A stretch of 35,032 nucleotides of DNA from Bdellovibrionales bacterium (GTDB lineage Bacteria > Bdellovibrionota > Bdellovibrionia > Bdellovibrionales > UBA1609): positions 1 to 35,032 of the forward strand of contig JAIBAM010000003.1 in the NCBI GenBank assembly GCA_019695175.1. Reading direction: 5' to 3'. Below the pieces are notes generated by a model, which had not been told where the DNA came from, searched no databases, and worked only from the letters and a program-made list of their open reading frames with translations. Positions 34,136-35,032 of this stretch are shown piece after piece. A program made the position numbers and the translations under genes. Every line of letters starts with the position of its first letter. Within the stretch, counting starts at the first letter, position 1.

Positions 34136-34414
34136 ACACCCTCCTCTAAATTCTAAGAATATCCAGTCTGGCGCTAAAAGCACTCCAGCCCTGAATCTTT
34201 AAGTTCCAAAGATCTCATCATAACTCATGAAAAATGAAAAGTGCAAATAGGCTTGTCCTTCTCCCTCTTTGCGTTCCAACCCACTTTTCTACAAAAAAGC
34301 AATGACGCCCATTATATGAAAAAAATATTTTCCCTTCAGATCAAGATAAAATGCTTCCTCTTTCTTTAAGTTTCGCGCTAAAAGTCTAGCCAACGTTCAT
34401 TCAAGGGGGGATCT

Positions 34415-35032
34415 TTGGAAAAAATTTGGTTAAAACAATATCCTAAAGGTGTGTCCGAAGAGATCCACCCTGAACTATACTCTTCCCTCCCCGATATGTT
34501 TCACAAAACTTGTGAGCGATGGAAAGACAAAACCGCTTTTATTAATATGGGCGCTGAACTTTCCTTTGATGAGCTCAGTGATTATGCCAGAGATCTCTCT
34601 GCATTTTTTCAAACGAAAGCAGGACTTAAAAAAGGTGACGCCATAGCCATCCAATTACCCAACGTACTCCAATATCCCATTGCTATTTTTGCTGCCCTGC
34701 AAGCAGGACTCGTCGTCGTCAATACCAACCCGCTCTACACCAGTCGTGAGATGAAGCACCAACTAGTTGATTCTGAAGCTAAAGCCATTCTTATCTTAGA
34801 AAACTCGGCGCACCATTTGCAGGAAATTATTGCTCATACCCAAATAAAGACCGTGATTGTAACTGGAGTTGGTGACCTCCTTGGTTTTCCAAAAAGCTTG
34901 CTGGTGAACAGTGTGATAAAGTATGTCAAAAAAATGGTTCCGAGTTATGAAATTAAAAACCACTATACTTTTTGGCAAGCGCTGGATCTTGGTCGGGACT
35001 GTTCTTTTCAACCCGCTCCAGTTGACAAAGAA
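34415..35032 (+). CDS. fadD: Long-chain fatty acyl-CoA synthetase FadD, 5' part
   Basis: ATP-dependent activation of fatty acids to acyl-CoA; usually membrane-associated. Only the first 206 codons are in the window; the gene runs off the right edge. The N-terminus, EKIWLKQYPKGVSEEIHPEL, and SLPDMFHKTCERWKDKTAFI line up well with FadD from E. coli. LKKGDAIAIQLPNVLQYPIA, VVVNTNPLYTSREMKHQL and KYVKKMVPSYEIKNHYTFW follow. The AMP-binding signature lies beyond the edge. The start is TTG 34415, with AAGGGGG 4-5 nt upstream. With ETF-QO in this window it suggests fatty-acid oxidation. Confidence 0.93.
   Translation, partial: MEKIWLKQYPKGVSEEIHPELYSSLPDMFHKTCERWKDKTAFINMGAELSFDELSDYARDLSAFFQTKAGLKKGDAIAIQLPNVLQYPIAIFAALQAGLVVVNTNPLYTSREMKHQLVDSEAKAILILENSAHHLQEIIAHTQIKTVIVTGVGDLLGFPKSLLVNSVIKYVKKMVPSYEIKNHYTFWQALDLGRDCSFQPAPVDKE

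Noticed and set aside
34449-34646. Alternative frame at the start of fadD
   Set aside because: It is out of frame with the FadD-matching translation, which is unmistakable from TTG 34415.

Overview
The window looks like a chromosome segment of an AT-rich, diderm, LPS-bearing, respiring bacterium. LptD, a lipobox lipoprotein, an ETF-quinone oxidoreductase, ClpS/ClpA and FadD all point that way. The mix of REC/PilZ regulators, CHASE2 adenylate cyclase, many large exported proteins of unknown function and a divergent secreted lytic-transglycosylase-like protein would fit the Bdellovibrionota or a nearby predatory/deltaproteobacterial lineage. That is an impression from gene content, not a proof. 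I saw no rRNA, tRNA or CRISPR array.

Layout. 1-220: a compact array of four hairpins and a 37-residue zinc-ribbon ORF. 424-3264 (-): pdxH followed by a large REC-PilZ-REC-PilZ protein. 3439-5831 (+): a ROK sugar kinase overlapping a SelD-type FAD/NAD oxidoreductase. 6046-14817: an accessory block in which a Gly/Ser-rich secreted protein (-) faces, across 796 bp of non-coding DNA, three exported unknown proteins (+) of 1326, 405 and 518 residues. 14838-20413 (-): HIT protein, ETF-QO, clpA, clpS and a STAS protein. 20625-26765 (+): CHASE2 adenylate cyclase, lptD and an ExoD-type membrane protein. 26762-29538 (-): two secreted proteins, a possible 59-residue ORF and a DUF6580-like membrane protein. 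29806-32670: a decayed accessory island. 32822-35032: gpmA, a lipoprotein (-) and the 5' end of fadD.

The most interesting locus is the island at 29806-32572. Two diverged fragments of an IS4-family transposase end lie in opposite orientation around one gene (32245-30645, minus). That gene is split into two frames exactly at a tract of seven TTTTG units. Loss of one unit would join the frames into a 531-codon ORF, so it looks like a phase-variable gene in its OFF state. An uninterrupted C11 run inside the 1326-residue exported protein is a second possible contingency tract. Shorter homopolymers lie in the signal regions of two other exported proteins.

Functional themes. fadD and ETF-QO are consistent with fatty-acid beta-oxidation feeding the quinone pool. 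gpmA and the ROK kinase belong to sugar metabolism. clpS/clpA form an N-end-rule proteolysis unit. The cyclase, STAS and REC/PilZ proteins are signalling modules. lptD builds the outer membrane. A recurring feature is the short perfect tandem duplication (9-18 bp) between genes or at gene starts, seen at least six times.
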